The notes: generated from the sequence alone by a model not told the origin. A stretch of 64,000 bases of DNA from Neptunomonas japonica JAMM 1380 (GCF_016592555.1 NZ_AP014546.1:3544501-3608500); one strand, 5' to 3'. Positions 8,452-20,300 are shown, counted from the first letter of the stretch. Program-made: numbers and translations.

Positions 8452-10575
8452 ATGAAAGAAGCGGTCACCACTTCAGACGCATTATTACAGCGCCTATCTG
8501 ACCAACGCCGTCAAAGACTACGTAAAAATGTTCAGCTTCTTTTCTTAGGCCTTAGACCCGAAGAAACAGATCCAATTATATCCCTACTGCGTGGTGCACG
8601 ACTTGCACCTAGAGGCAGGCAACTCAACACCGAAGCAGAGTTTCTAGAAGCCCTTAGTGAACGCTCCTGGGACTTGATTATTTGCACGTCGGAACGCGAA
8701 GACTTTGCCATCAAACACGCAATACACCACCTTAAGCGTTTTGACAAAGACATTCCTGTTATACAGCTCGTTTCCCATGCAGATAGCCAACTGTCGCTAC
8801 AAGGCTTAAAAGCCAATATGCAAGCCGTAGTTCCACTCGAAGAAAAAGAATTACTGTTAATCACCATTAGGCGAGAGCTTGAGCACTTAGAAAACCGGCG
8901 ACGTATGCGACAAGCTGAAGCGCAATTAAACGAGGCAGAGAAGCGCGGCAAGATGTTGGTAGAACGCTCAACACTCGCGATAGCCTATTTTGATGCTGAG
9001 CGCCTACTGCTGGCAAACAATGCCTTTGCTTTGCTATTTGGTTACGACAACCCAGAAAAGCTCGAAGGCAAACCCATCGAGCAATTTGTTGTGCCACAAG
9101 ACAGCAACGAACTACACGAACAAGTTCGCTACTTTGCAGAAGAAAATCTTAAAGAGCTAATCTTCCAACTCACAGGCCGAAGAGCTGATGATTCCAACTT
9201 TAATGCCCATATAGAACTTCAGGAAACACGCATGAACAACAAAGCATGCGTTCAAGTAACCGTTCGTGCAGAAAACCTTCAAAAAAGTAAGAAGTCATTT
9301 AGTGAACACGACCCTATCACCGGTCTGTATAACACTGACTTTTTCCAACGCCGCCTTGATGAAACCATTCAAGCCGCATTACCAGGCGGGCATGACTGCC
9401 ATCTCTTTTATATCAACATTAACAACTACAAAAACATTCGTGCTGACTACGGCAGCGACTGCTGCGATCATATCGCCCGAGACCTTGCCGACCTACTCAA
9501 AGCACAGATAAACCCCGTACACACAAAAGGCAGGCTCTCAGATGCTAGTTTTAGTATTATCTTCCAAGACCCCAACCCTGATAAAGCCGCCGTCGCCGCT
9601 GAAAAGTTATGCGCAGCTATCACACAGCACAGGTCACACATTAATAACGCAGAAGTGGCGATTACCTGCGCAATAGGCGTCACCACGATCACAGACACAT
9701 CGCCGAACACAACCGAACTAATTGAACGCGCACAGTCTGCCGCCAAAAGCATCAGCTCAAATAATGAGAATGGGGTGATGTTCTACATACCAGATACAAA
9801 CCCGTCCGAACAAGATGCAAGCAAGGCAATCAACGCCCTAAAAAATGCTATTGAGAAACAGCAATTCAAACTTCTTTATCAACCCATAGTGCCACTCTCT
9901 TACAACAGTCAATTAAGCCACTATGAAGCCCTACTCAGACTACTTGATAATAACAACAACGAAATATCACCTTCACTGTTTTTAGAAACAGTAGAAATAG
10001 CGGAATTAAGCACTACGATGGACCGCTGGGTTATTCAAGAATGCATTCGTCATTTACGTGAAGAGCTCGACAGCGGCAATAAGCACCGTTTATTTATCAG
10101 CGTAACTAAACGCACCTGGGGAGATCCAGATATCCTCCTGTGGCTCTCAGAACAGCTCAGAGAGTTTAGAATCCCCGCCGACCTTCTAGTATTCCAAATT
10201 AGCGAAAGCGACTGCTCCAGCCATTTAGCGAGCGCACAAGCATTTGTTGAGGGCTTAAAGAAACTTCACTGCCTAATATGCATAAAACACTTTGGCTGCT
10301 CTAGCAGCGCCAACCAAGTTCTTCGTCAAATAAATGCCGAGTACGTTAAAATTGATGGCTCTTTTGTACAAGAACTCGCATCAGCACCCGCATTAGATGA
10401 TACGTTTGAAGAGATGATTGAGGCCTTAAAATCTCAGGGGAAAATAACCATCGCACCACTGATAGAAGACCCTAAAGTCATGAGCCGCTTATGGAAATCA
10501 GGTGTTGGACTTATTCAGGGTTACTACTTACAACCACCCAGAGAAAAAATGGACTATGATTTTTTTGAGGGCTAA
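8452..10575 (+). CDS. FimX-like degenerate GGDEF-EAL c-di-GMP receptor
   Basis: The 707-residue product has an N-terminal receiver-like domain (about 20-135), a PAS domain (about 165-265), a GGDEF domain (about 285-440) and an EAL domain (about 460-695). Both output domains look catalytically dead: the GGDEF signature is replaced by SDASF (RLSDASFSIIF), and in the EAL domain the DDFG metal site is KHFG (CIKHFGCSSS) and the INLS-type Asn is lost (FISVTKRTW), while YEALLRLL and KIDGSFV remain. This pattern matches P. aeruginosa FimX, a c-di-GMP sensor for polar type IV pilus assembly, and the neighbouring serB is also next to fimX there. It is probably a c-di-GMP-binding regulator rather than an enzyme. 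No pilus genes are in the window. Confidence 0.8.
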   Translation: MKEAVTTSDALLQRLSDQRRQRLRKNVQLLFLGLRPEETDPIISLLRGARLAPRGRQLNTEAEFLEALSERSWDLIICTSEREDFAIKHAIHHLKRFDKDIPVIQLVSHADSQLSLQGLKANMQAVVPLEEKELLLITIRRELEHLENRRRMRQAEAQLNEAEKRGKMLVERSTLAIAYFDAERLLLANNAFALLFGYDNPEKLEGKPIEQFVVPQDSNELHEQVRYFAEENLKELIFQLTGRRADDSNFNAHIELQETRMNNKACVQVTVRAENLQKSKKSFSEHDPITGLYNTDFFQRRLDETIQAALPGGHDCHLFYININNYKNIRADYGSDCCDHIARDLADLLKAQINPVHTKGRLSDASFSIIFQDPNPDKAAVAAEKLCAAITQHRSHINNAEVAITCAIGVTTITDTSPNTTELIERAQSAAKSISSNNENGVMFYIPDTNPSEQDASKAINALKNAIEKQQFKLLYQPIVPLSYNSQLSHYEALLRLLDNNNNEISPSLFLETVEIAELSTTMDRWVIQECIRHLREELDSGNKHRLFISVTKRTWGDPDILLWLSEQLREFRIPADLLVFQISESDCSSHLASAQAFVEGLKKLHCLICIKHFGCSSSANQVLRQINAEYVKIDGSFVQELASAPALDDTFEEMIEALKSQGKITIAPLIEDPKVMSRLWKSGVGLIQGYYLQPPREKMDYDFFEG

Positions 10576-10576
10576 T

Positions 10577-10612
10577 AAAAATGCCAGTACTAATAACAGC
10601 ACTGGCATTTTT
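10577..10612. terminator. Bidirectional terminator between the fimX-like gene and serB
   Basis: AAAAATGCCAGT (10577-10588) pairs with ACTGGCATTTTT (10601-10612) across a 12-nt loop. A-tract and T-tract flank the stem, so it can serve both convergent genes. Confidence 0.85.
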
Positions 10613-10661
10613 CTACTTCAGCCTACAACGAGACTCAGGGCAATTAGCTTAACGAACCATA

Positions 10662-11882
10662 TTACTGCAATGAATCTCGGTCTCTAAACCCTATCAGATA
10701 TAAAATACCATCAAGCCCCAGCGTAGAAATTGCTTGTTTAGCACTCTGTCGTACCAGCGGTTTGGCTCTAAAAGCAATACCCAGCCCTGCAATTGACAAC
10801 ATAGGTAAATCATTAGCGCCATCGCCAACAGCAATTGTCTGCTCTAAACGCACACCTTCACGCTCAGCAATCTCTCTTAACAGCTCAGCCTTACGATTAC
10901 CGTTAACAATTTCACCGACCACATCTCCCGTGACAATCCCGTCTTTAATGTCCAGCTTGTTAGCATACACATAATCAAAACCAAGCTGTTGCTGCAGCTT
11001 CTCAGCAAAATAAGTAAATCCACCTGACAGTATTGCCGTTTTGAAGCCCAACGCTTTCAAGCTTGAAACCAACTCTTCAGCGCCTTCAGTCATCGGCAAA
11101 CGTTGCGCAACGGACTCAAGCACACTGGCATCTAACCCTTTAAGGAGAGCTACACGACGGCGAAAGCTTTCATTGAAGTCGAGTTCACCACGCATGGCCG
11201 CTTCAGTAATCTCAATCACCTGATCACCGACGCCCGCCTCTTTAGCTAACTCATCAATTACTTCAGCTTCAATCAGCGTTGAGTCCATATCGAACACAAC
11301 CAATCGACGGTTACGACGGAAAATATTATCTTCCTGGAAAGCAATATCGACATCCAAATCACTAGCCGTGCGCAGAAACTCTTCTTGCAGTAGCGACAGA
11401 TCACTAGACGCACCACGTACAGAGAACTCAACACAAGCTTTCGCTTTCTCTTGTGATTCACCACCCAGCGACAAACGGCCTGATAAACGCGTAATTTTAT
11501 CAATATTAAGACCGTGCTGAGAGGCAACATCAGTTACCGCAGCAATGTGCGCAGCCGTTATTTTACGCGCGAGTAGCGTAATAATATGGCGTGACTTACC
11601 TTGGCCCGCAACCCACTGCTCATATTCTTCTTCACCAACCGGCTGAAAACGAACCTTCATATCCATTTCATGTGCTTTGAATAACAAGTCACGTAAAATA
11701 GGCGAAGATTCCGATACCTGCGGAACCTCAATAAGAATACCTAAAGACAAGGTGTTATGAATAACAGCCTGTCCTATATCTAGTATATTGACCTGAAACC
11801 CAGCCAAAATAGACGTTATAGTCGAGGTTACGCCCGGCTTATCTTCACCGGATATCGTGAGTAAAATAATCTCTTTCATCAA
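10662..11882 (-). CDS. serB: Phosphoserine phosphatase
   Basis: SerB removes phosphate from L-phosphoserine, the last step of serine synthesis. The N-terminal half has two ACT-like regulatory domains (LLTISGEDKPGVTSTI at the start, then IITLLARKITAAHIAAV near residue 100). The C-terminal half is a HAD phosphatase: nucleophile Asp in VVFDMDSTLIEAEVIDELA, then LSGGFTYFAEKL and the Mg-binding AVGDGANDLPML. The 406 residues agree with Pseudomonas-type SerB, longer than the E. coli enzyme because of the additional ACT domain. It is convergent with the fimX-like gene. Confidence 0.96.
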   Translation of the reverse strand: MMKEIILLTISGEDKPGVTSTITSILAGFQVNILDIGQAVIHNTLSLGILIEVPQVSESSPILRDLLFKAHEMDMKVRFQPVGEEEYEQWVAGQGKSRHIITLLARKITAAHIAAVTDVASQHGLNIDKITRLSGRLSLGGESQEKAKACVEFSVRGASSDLSLLQEEFLRTASDLDVDIAFQEDNIFRRNRRLVVFDMDSTLIEAEVIDELAKEAGVGDQVIEITEAAMRGELDFNESFRRRVALLKGLDASVLESVAQRLPMTEGAEELVSSLKALGFKTAILSGGFTYFAEKLQQQLGFDYVYANKLDIKDGIVTGDVVGEIVNGNRKAELLREIAEREGVRLEQTIAVGDGANDLPMLSIAGLGIAFRAKPLVRQSAKQAISTLGLDGILYLIGFRDRDSLQ

Positions 11883-11980
11883 ACTTCCAATCTAACTAAA
11901 CAATATTACTGTAAAGAGTGTTACTGCAAAAATGCTGTTATAAATAATGGCAATATTATACAAAGAGCATTCGCCATGAA

Positions 11981-14527
11981 TCACTTACGGCCTTTAGAAA
12001 GCTTAGCTGCCGAAGCCTTCTTAGGCTTTTTAGCACGACGCTTTTGAGCTTTCTTACTTTTGCCTTCACCACCTTTCGATATAGCAGCTAGCTCTCGCTC
12101 AGCCGCAGACATATGCGCCTTTTTATGCGCTGACCCTTGGTGTCCTGGCTTAGCCTTAGCTTTACTTTTTGGCCTACCTCGGCCATTCGTTGCTTTAGGC
12201 TTAGCATGCTCTCCTGCGGCCCCTATTTTGCCTTCTGCCAATAGCTGACGCTGACTGACTTTAGCTTTAACTATCTGGCCACTTTCTAAAGACTTAACTA
12301 GTTCAAAATCAATTTTACGATCATCTAAATCAACGCGCGCTACCTGTACACGCAAACGGTCACCTAACTTAAAGACCTTACGCGTACGCTCTCCAACTAG
12401 GCGCTGCTTCGGCGCATCAAAGTGATAATAATCACTCGGCAAACCAGTAATATGCACCAAGCCTTCGATATAGACAGACTCCAACTCTATAAACAAACCA
12501 AAACCTGTGACAGCAGATACAACACCGTCGTACTCATGACCAACCTGATCTTGCATAAACTCACACTTAAGCCACGCAACCACATCACGCGTAGCATCAT
12601 CAGCACGTCGCTCCGCCATTGAGCAATGTTCACCAAGCTGCACTATTTGCTCAGTGGTGTAGGCATACCTAAACGCAGGATTGTGCACAAAATCATCGGG
12701 GCGACGCACTGTGCGTGCCTGAGAGTCAGAATGAATCATGGCACGAATAGCACGGTGCACCAAAAGGTCAGGGTAACGCCTAATAGGCGATGTGAAATGC
12801 GTATACGCAGGATAAGCTAAACCAAAGTGACCATTATTCTCAGGCGTATAGACAGCTTGCGCCATGGAGCGCAACATCATTGTCTGTATTACATGTCGAT
12901 CAGGACGCTCTTCTATCCAACCGGCTAACTGCTGATAATCTTTTGGATCTGGTTCATCCCCACCACCCAACTCAAGGCCAAGCTCCCCTAAATAAGATCT
13001 AAGGCTCTCTAAGCGGCCAACTTTAGGCCCTTCATGAACACGATATAGCGTAGGCATATCAGTGCTGCTTAAAAAACGTGCTGTGGCAACATTGGCACAC
13101 AACATACATTCTTCTATCAGCTTATGCGCATCATTACGCACAACAGGCACAATCTGTTCAATCTTACGGTCTTCACCAAAAATCATACGACTTTCAGTGG
13201 TTTCAAAATCAATAGCGCCCCTCTTCCCTCGCGCCGTTCTTAATGCAAAATACAGTGCATACAGATGCTCAAGATGAGGAACAACATGTGAATATTCACT
13301 GCGCAGAGCAACACCATCATCAGAGGCAGGCTCCATCAACATAGCCCCCACTTTTGTATAGGTTAGCCTTGCCTGTGAGTTAATAATCGACTCATAAAAG
13401 CGGTAACCCGATAACACCCCAGCAGCACTAATAGTCATTTCACAAACCATCGCTAAGCGGTCTGCATTAGGGTTTAATGAGCACAAGCCATTCGACAACA
13501 GCTCTGGCAACATAGGCACAACAAACTCAGGAAAATACACCGAGTTACCACGCTTATGCGCTTCTTGATCCAGCGCTGTACCAGGGCGCACATACCAAGA
13601 AACATCGGCGATAGCGACCCATAAGCGCCAGCCACCGCTGGCTTTTTCTTCTGCGTAAACTGCGTCATCAAAGTCTCTAGCATCTTCACCATCAATAGTC
13701 ACAAAAGGTAGATGACGCAAATCAACGCGATTCTGCTTTGCAGACTCTTCTACTTCCGGTGTTAAGTCGCCAATTTCTTGATGAATGGCGTCAGGCCACT
13801 CATTGGGAATATCGTAGTTATGAATAGCAACCTGAATTTCCATACCGGCTGCCATATGATCACCCAGCACCTCAATAACACGACCTTGAGGCATATTACG
13901 CTTACCTGGTTGTTGAGTAATCTCAACCACAACCAGCTGATCATCTTCATAAGAAAGACCGCCTTCTGGGTCTGCGATTACCATAACCTGCTGCGTAATA
14001 CGCTGGTTTTCAGGATGTATATGCCCAAAGCCCGCAGCCCCTTTAAAACGCCCTACAAGCTTATGCGTACAGTGCTCTAGTACCTCTATAACTTTACCTT
14101 CGCGTCGCCCTTTTTGATCAACACCAATCTCTTGCACAACGACACGGTCGCCATCAAAAACTTGACGCATTTGACGTGGACTAATGAATAAATCATTACC
14201 GCCTTCATCAGGTTTAACGAAGCCAAAACCATCACGATGGCCGATAACTCTACCCGGCAACAGATCCATTTTTTTAATCAGACCAAATTCGTTTTTACGG
14301 TTGCTCATTAGCTGGCCATCACGACACATTGCTTTAAGGCGCCTGGAAACCGCTTCGATAGGATCTTCTCCAGATATCTTTAATTCAGCACACAGTCTGC
14401 CATGACTAATGGGTGCTCCCCAGCTATGCAGAAAATCAAGAATATACTCACGGCTAGGTACCGGGTTCTGATACTTCTCAGCTTCACGCTGAGCTTCTGG
14501 ATCGTTCTGGGCCCACTCTTTACTCAT
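11981..14527 (-). CDS. rnr: Ribonuclease R
   Basis: RNase R is the 3'-5' exoribonuclease that digests structured RNA and takes part in mRNA decay, rRNA quality control and trans-translation. The 848 residues show an N-terminal winged-helix region, two cold-shock domains (GFGFVKPDEGGNDLFIS), the RNB catalytic domain with the Asp cluster in TIDGEDARDFDDAVYAE, an S1 domain (about 660-745) and a long Lys-rich tail typical of RNase R and absent from RNase II. Upstream is GGATGGAAA. It stands alone between serB and the sec operon. Confidence 0.97.
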   Translation of the reverse strand: MSKEWAQNDPEAQREAEKYQNPVPSREYILDFLHSWGAPISHGRLCAELKISGEDPIEAVSRRLKAMCRDGQLMSNRKNEFGLIKKMDLLPGRVIGHRDGFGFVKPDEGGNDLFISPRQMRQVFDGDRVVVQEIGVDQKGRREGKVIEVLEHCTHKLVGRFKGAAGFGHIHPENQRITQQVMVIADPEGGLSYEDDQLVVVEITQQPGKRNMPQGRVIEVLGDHMAAGMEIQVAIHNYDIPNEWPDAIHQEIGDLTPEVEESAKQNRVDLRHLPFVTIDGEDARDFDDAVYAEEKASGGWRLWVAIADVSWYVRPGTALDQEAHKRGNSVYFPEFVVPMLPELLSNGLCSLNPNADRLAMVCEMTISAAGVLSGYRFYESIINSQARLTYTKVGAMLMEPASDDGVALRSEYSHVVPHLEHLYALYFALRTARGKRGAIDFETTESRMIFGEDRKIEQIVPVVRNDAHKLIEECMLCANVATARFLSSTDMPTLYRVHEGPKVGRLESLRSYLGELGLELGGGDEPDPKDYQQLAGWIEERPDRHVIQTMMLRSMAQAVYTPENNGHFGLAYPAYTHFTSPIRRYPDLLVHRAIRAMIHSDSQARTVRRPDDFVHNPAFRYAYTTEQIVQLGEHCSMAERRADDATRDVVAWLKCEFMQDQVGHEYDGVVSAVTGFGLFIELESVYIEGLVHITGLPSDYYHFDAPKQRLVGERTRKVFKLGDRLRVQVARVDLDDRKIDFELVKSLESGQIVKAKVSQRQLLAEGKIGAAGEHAKPKATNGRGRPKSKAKAKPGHQGSAHKKAHMSAAERELAAISKGGEGKSKKAQKRRAKKPKKASAAKLSKGRK

Positions 14528-14580
14528 GACTTTCCATCCAATAGATAAACTATTTTTTAATAGTATGCGGTATAAACAAA

Positions 14581-14603
14581 CAGGCCGGCAAGATGCCGGC
14601 CTG
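14581..14603 (-). terminator. Intrinsic terminator after secF
   Basis: CAGGCCGGCA and TGCCGGCCTG form a perfect 10-bp stem with a 3-nt loop. On the minus strand it is followed by TTTGTTTAT and lies 13 bp past the secF stop. Confidence 0.88.
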
Positions 14604-14615
14604 TGTTTCTCTAAT

Positions 14616-15548
14616 TTAAGGAAGCTCGTCTACCGCTTCCTGATCATCTTTAGGCGGGGGTATCAAATCTTCCTTACAAATCCCCATCATGATCAGAGCA
14701 TTTGCTGCCACATAAATAGAAGAGTAAGTACCCACAGTAACACCGACTAACAACGCAATGGCAAAGCCATGAATCATCTCACCACCAAACATTGCCAACG
14801 CTACCAATACCAACAAGGTAGTGATTGAAGTAATCAAGGTACGACTCAAGGTTTGACTCAACGAAATATTCATTATTTCCATTGAGGTTTCTTTGCGCAG
14901 CTTACGAAAGTTCTCACGAATCCTATCCGCCACTACAATCGTATCGTTCAACGAGTAACCGATAACAGCCAGTACAGCAGCCAGCACGGTTAAATCGAAT
15001 TCAATCTGAAAGAGTGAAAAGAAACCAACAACGATCAAGACATCATGCCCTAGAGCAACGACAGCCCCTACCGAGAACTTGAACTGAAAACGAAAGGCCA
15101 CGTACAGCATGATCATAAAGAGTGCCAATAGCATTCCTAGACCGCCCTGTTCGCGCAACTCTTCACCAACCTGAGCGCCAACAAACTCATTACGGCGTAG
15201 CTCGATATTTTGACCGCCATCCTGCTGCAACGCAGCCAATACCTTATCGCCCAACTTAGGATCATGATCTGACCCCAAACGAATAAGAATATCGGTAGGC
15301 GCACCAAAGGTTTGCACTACAGCACCTTCAAAACCAGCGGCGTTTAGCTGGCTGCGGATATCATTTAGATTAGCTTCTTTCTCATAACCTAATTCAACAA
15401 GGCTACCACCAGTAAAATCTAGCCCTAGATTCAGCCCACGCGTCGCTAAAGAGCCAATGGATACCAGCAATAACAACAATGAGAATATAGTTGCCAACTT
15501 CCGTAAACCCATGAAGTTGTAAACTTTAATATTTCCTGACATCTTCAT
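14616..15548 (-). CDS. secF: Protein translocase subunit SecF
   Basis: SecF works with SecD and YajC beside SecYEG, using the proton motive force to pull proteins out on the periplasmic side. The 310 residues include TM1 (about 14-33), the conserved LGLDFTGGSLVEL, a periplasmic P4-like domain, and five C-terminal TM helices with VIGYSLNDTIVVADRIREN, the signature of SecF. It begins 6 bp after the secD stop. Confidence 0.98.
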   Translation of the reverse strand: MKMSGNIKVYNFMGLRKLATIFSLLLLLVSIGSLATRGLNLGLDFTGGSLVELGYEKEANLNDIRSQLNAAGFEGAVVQTFGAPTDILIRLGSDHDPKLGDKVLAALQQDGGQNIELRRNEFVGAQVGEELREQGGLGMLLALFMIMLYVAFRFQFKFSVGAVVALGHDVLIVVGFFSLFQIEFDLTVLAAVLAVIGYSLNDTIVVADRIRENFRKLRKETSMEIMNISLSQTLSRTLITSITTLLVLVALAMFGGEMIHGFAIALLVGVTVGTYSSIYVAANALIMMGICKEDLIPPPKDDQEAVDELP

Positions 15549-15553
15549 GTACC

Positions 15554-17407
15554 TCAGATCGACAGCGATTTAAGCTGGCGGTTGCCATAGGTTAAATTCA
15601 CTAACGCACGCGTTACCAAAATAGCGGTAAACATCGACGTCACAATACCAACGGACAATGTAATTGCGAAACCTTTCACAGGCCCTGTACCCATTGAGAA
15701 CAAGATTACTGCAGCGATCAATGTCGTAATGTTGGCATCAAATATTGTCGTAAAGGCGCGATCAAAACCAGCACTAATAGCTGACTGCGGAGGAAGACCA
15801 TTTTTTAACTCCTCCTTTATACGCGCAAAGATGAGCACGTTAGCATCAACCGCCATACCTACCGTCAATACGATACCGGCAATACCGGGCAATGTTAGCG
15901 TCGCTGATAGCAACGACATTACTGCCACCAACAGCACTAAATTGATACACAGTGCAATATTAGCCAGTAACCCGAAGACGCGGTAAATAGCCAGCATGAA
16001 GATCAATACAAGCGCAAAACCGATTTGCACAGAAGTAACACCCTGCGCAATGTTTTCAGCACCCAAGCTTGGCCCTACGGTACGTTCTTCAACAAAGTAA
16101 ACCGGAGCTGCCAGCGCACCTGCACGTAACAACAACGCCAACTCAGACGACTCACCACCGCCATCAAGACCCGTTATACGAAATGAAGAACCCAATACCG
16201 ACTGGATTGTAGCCAGAGAGATAATTTTCTTCTCTACGTATGGGACACGCCTTTCCACTTGCTCCCCATCCACGGTTTCAATCAAGGTACGCGCTTTGTG
16301 CTCAACAAAAAGAACAGCCATGCGGCGCTTAATAGCATTACGCGTGGTCCGCCCCATCAACTGCCCACCCTTACTATCTAGCGTAATAGATACTTGGGGT
16401 TGCCCATTTTCATCAAACGTCGACTGTGCATTAGAAACACTTGAACCGGTAATAATAATGTCTTTCTCAAGCACCCCCCTACGCCCAGGCTCATTACGAA
16501 ACTCATACGTATCAGTCAAACCACGACTTGCATCCGGTTTAGCTTCCAATCGAAACTCAAGGTTCGCTGTTTTACCAATAATGCGTTTTGCAGCAGCAGC
16601 ATCTTGCACACCCGGCAACTGAACAACAATACGGTTACGCCCTTGACGCTGCACCAAAGGCTCAGCAACACCTAGCTCATTCACACGATTACGCAGGGTT
16701 GTTAGGTTTTGCTTGATTGCATAATCTTCTATCGAACGTGTTGTTTGCTCTGTCAGAGTAACAATCAAAAAATTACCCTTGTCAGTATCTTCTGTCTGCA
16801 AAAGAAACTCAGTGTAATCTTTACGTATCAAGCTCTGGGCTTTATCACGTGTTGCGGCATCTGCAAACTTCACCTCTAAACTACCATCTTCACGATGCGT
16901 GACTGAACGATAGCGTAGCTTATCTTGACGCAGCTTCACTTTAATTTCAGACACATACACATCAAGACGTTGAGCTACTGCCGTCGCCATATCCACTTCT
17001 AGCAAGAAATGCACACCACCACGCAGGTCGAGTCCTAATTTCATGGGACCCGCGCCAATACTCTCTAGCCATTCAGGCGTAGTCGGCGCTAAGTTCAGCG
17101 CAACAACATAGTTGTCGCCGAGTACACTGCTAATAATTTGCTTAGCTTTTAACTGGGCTTCACCATCAGCAAAACGAATCAGTCCACTTTTGCTCGTTAA
17201 TTCAACTTCTTTATAAACTAAGCCTTCACGTTTCAAGGCAGAGGTAACGGTATCCATCAGCGGTTGATCTACCTGATGAATGTCACGATTACCTGACAGC
17301 TGCACAGCATAATCTTCAGGATACAAATTGGGAGATGCGTAAAGCGCGCCAATAAGCAGTACAAAGAGAATAAGTAGATTTTTCCACAGAGGGTATCGGT
17401 TGAGCAT
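15554..17407 (-). CDS. secD: Protein translocase subunit SecD
   Basis: This is the larger RND-type partner of SecF. The 617-residue protein has an N-terminal TM helix, a large periplasmic region with LGLDLRGGVHFLLEVDM and RVNELGVAEPLVQRQGRNRIVVQLPG, and a C-terminal six-helix block with GMAVDANVLIFARIKEEL, which holds the proton-relay Asp and Arg. Length is normal. It lies between yajC and secF in the standard order; a hairpin between yajC and secD may lower read-through. Confidence 0.98.
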   Translation of the reverse strand: MLNRYPLWKNLLILFVLLIGALYASPNLYPEDYAVQLSGNRDIHQVDQPLMDTVTSALKREGLVYKEVELTSKSGLIRFADGEAQLKAKQIISSVLGDNYVVALNLAPTTPEWLESIGAGPMKLGLDLRGGVHFLLEVDMATAVAQRLDVYVSEIKVKLRQDKLRYRSVTHREDGSLEVKFADAATRDKAQSLIRKDYTEFLLQTEDTDKGNFLIVTLTEQTTRSIEDYAIKQNLTTLRNRVNELGVAEPLVQRQGRNRIVVQLPGVQDAAAAKRIIGKTANLEFRLEAKPDASRGLTDTYEFRNEPGRRGVLEKDIIITGSSVSNAQSTFDENGQPQVSITLDSKGGQLMGRTTRNAIKRRMAVLFVEHKARTLIETVDGEQVERRVPYVEKKIISLATIQSVLGSSFRITGLDGGGESSELALLLRAGALAAPVYFVEERTVGPSLGAENIAQGVTSVQIGFALVLIFMLAIYRVFGLLANIALCINLVLLVAVMSLLSATLTLPGIAGIVLTVGMAVDANVLIFARIKEELKNGLPPQSAISAGFDRAFTTIFDANITTLIAAVILFSMGTGPVKGFAITLSVGIVTSMFTAILVTRALVNLTYGNRQLKSLSI

Positions 17408-17433
17408 GGTGCCCGTTCCTTGTATACAAACGA

Positions 17434-17459
17434 AAACGCCACTGAGAAGAGTGGCGTTT
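17434..17459 (-). terminator. Hairpin between yajC and secD
   Basis: AAACGCCACT (17434-17443) pairs with AGTGGCGTTT (17450-17459) around a 6-nt loop; on the minus strand TCGTTTG follows. It lies inside the queA-secF operon, so it is probably a partial terminator that adjusts YajC against SecDF levels. Confidence 0.65.
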
Positions 17460-17475
17460 CAAACAAACTTAAGTA

Positions 17476-17811
17476 TTAGATGCTTTTCAGAGTGCCTTTA
17501 GGCAATACAGCTGAAACATGTACTTTCTGGAAAGTAAGCTCTGTTCCTTCACTTACTTCTAGTACTACATAGTCATCATTTAGCTTAACAACTTTACCAA
17601 GAATACCACCAGCGGTTAGCACTTCATCACCTTTGGTCAGGTCGTTGATCAATGCTTTATGCTCTTTGGCACGTTTTGCCTGTGGACGCCACATGAAGAA
17701 ATAGAAAATTAAACCAAAGCCCAACAGGAAAATAATGTTGAAAAAACCTGGATCCATTTCTCCTGCAGCACCTGCTGCTTCAGCGTAAGCTGGGGAAATA
17801 AAGAAGCTCAT
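17476..17811 (-). CDS. yajC: Sec translocon accessory protein YajC
   Basis: YajC is a small inner-membrane partner of SecDF. The 111-residue product has one TM helix (about residues 24-41, IIFLLGFGLIFYFFMWRP) followed by the family motif RPQAKRAKEHKALI and a small beta-rich domain (GDEVLTAGGILGKVV). It sits between tgt and secD, its normal position. Confidence 0.97.
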   Translation of the reverse strand: MSFFISPAYAEAAGAAGEMDPGFFNIIFLLGFGLIFYFFMWRPQAKRAKEHKALINDLTKGDEVLTAGGILGKVVKLNDDYVVLEVSEGTELTFQKVHVSAVLPKGTLKSI

Positions 17812-17839
17812 TGCTACTCCTAACGTTATGAAATTAAAA

Positions 17840-20022
<2,183 letters not shown>

Positions 20023-20101
20023 ATCACTACAAAAAGGACGTTAAAGAGGCAAGAGATTGTACAGCAAAACAATTTTTTTTATCATAGTTTAAATATAGGG
20101 A

Positions 20102-20129
20102 TTGACGTACCGCGAAAGCTGCCTATAAT
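20102..20129 (+). promoter_or_regulatory. Sigma-70 promoter of tRNA-Leu
   Basis: TTGACG (20102-20107), a 16-bp spacer and a perfect TATAAT (20124-20129), then a GC-containing discriminator (ACGCCC). Transcription would begin near 20136, about 78 bp before tRNA-Leu, and so would include the tRNA-like segment at 20147-20192. Confidence 0.85.
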
Positions 20130-20144
20130 ACGCCCACACTTTAA

Positions 20145-20192
20145 GCCAGTATGGTTAAATTGATAGACAGATTCTGTATCTATCTGATACTG
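20145..20192 (+). other. Degenerate tRNA-Leu-like segment
   Basis: TGGTTAAATTGATAGACA resembles the D-arm region of the adjacent tRNA-Leu (TGGTGAAATTGGTATACA) and is preceded by GCCAGTA, close to the acceptor GCCGGTG. CAGTAT (20147-20152) can pair with ATACTG (20187-20192), and CAGAT (20168-20172) with ATCTG (20182-20186), stacking on each other. There is no T-arm or CCA, so this is a decayed or truncated tRNA copy, not a functional tRNA. Confidence 0.5.
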
Positions 20193-20213
20193 AGCAAAAG
20201 AAGTTAAAGATGT

Positions 20214-20298
20214 GCCGGTGTGGTGAAATTGGTATACACGACGGATTCAAAATCCGTTGCCGAAAGGCGTAGCGGTTCAAGTCCGCTCACCGGTACCA
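20214..20298 (+). tRNA. tRNA-Leu (anticodon CAA)
   Basis: An 85-nt class II tRNA with encoded CCA. Acceptor GCCGGTG pairs with CACCGGT (G1-U72 wobble), discriminator A, anticodon loop TTCAAAA, and a long variable arm TTGCCGAAAGGCGTA. Its 3' end faces a tyrosine integrase and is a plausible attachment site. Confidence 0.97.
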
Positions 20299-20300
20299 TT
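20274..20300 (+). repeat. Putative att site at the tRNA-Leu 3' end
   Basis: GGTTCAAGTCC...CGGTACCATT at the tRNA 3' end has a partial counterpart at 24853-24887 (GGTTCTTGTCC...CGGTACCATT). The two share GGTTC--GTCC-CTC and CGGTACCATT, with 8 additional bases between them in the distal copy. The pair could be the ends of an integrated element; the match is imperfect. Confidence 0.45.
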
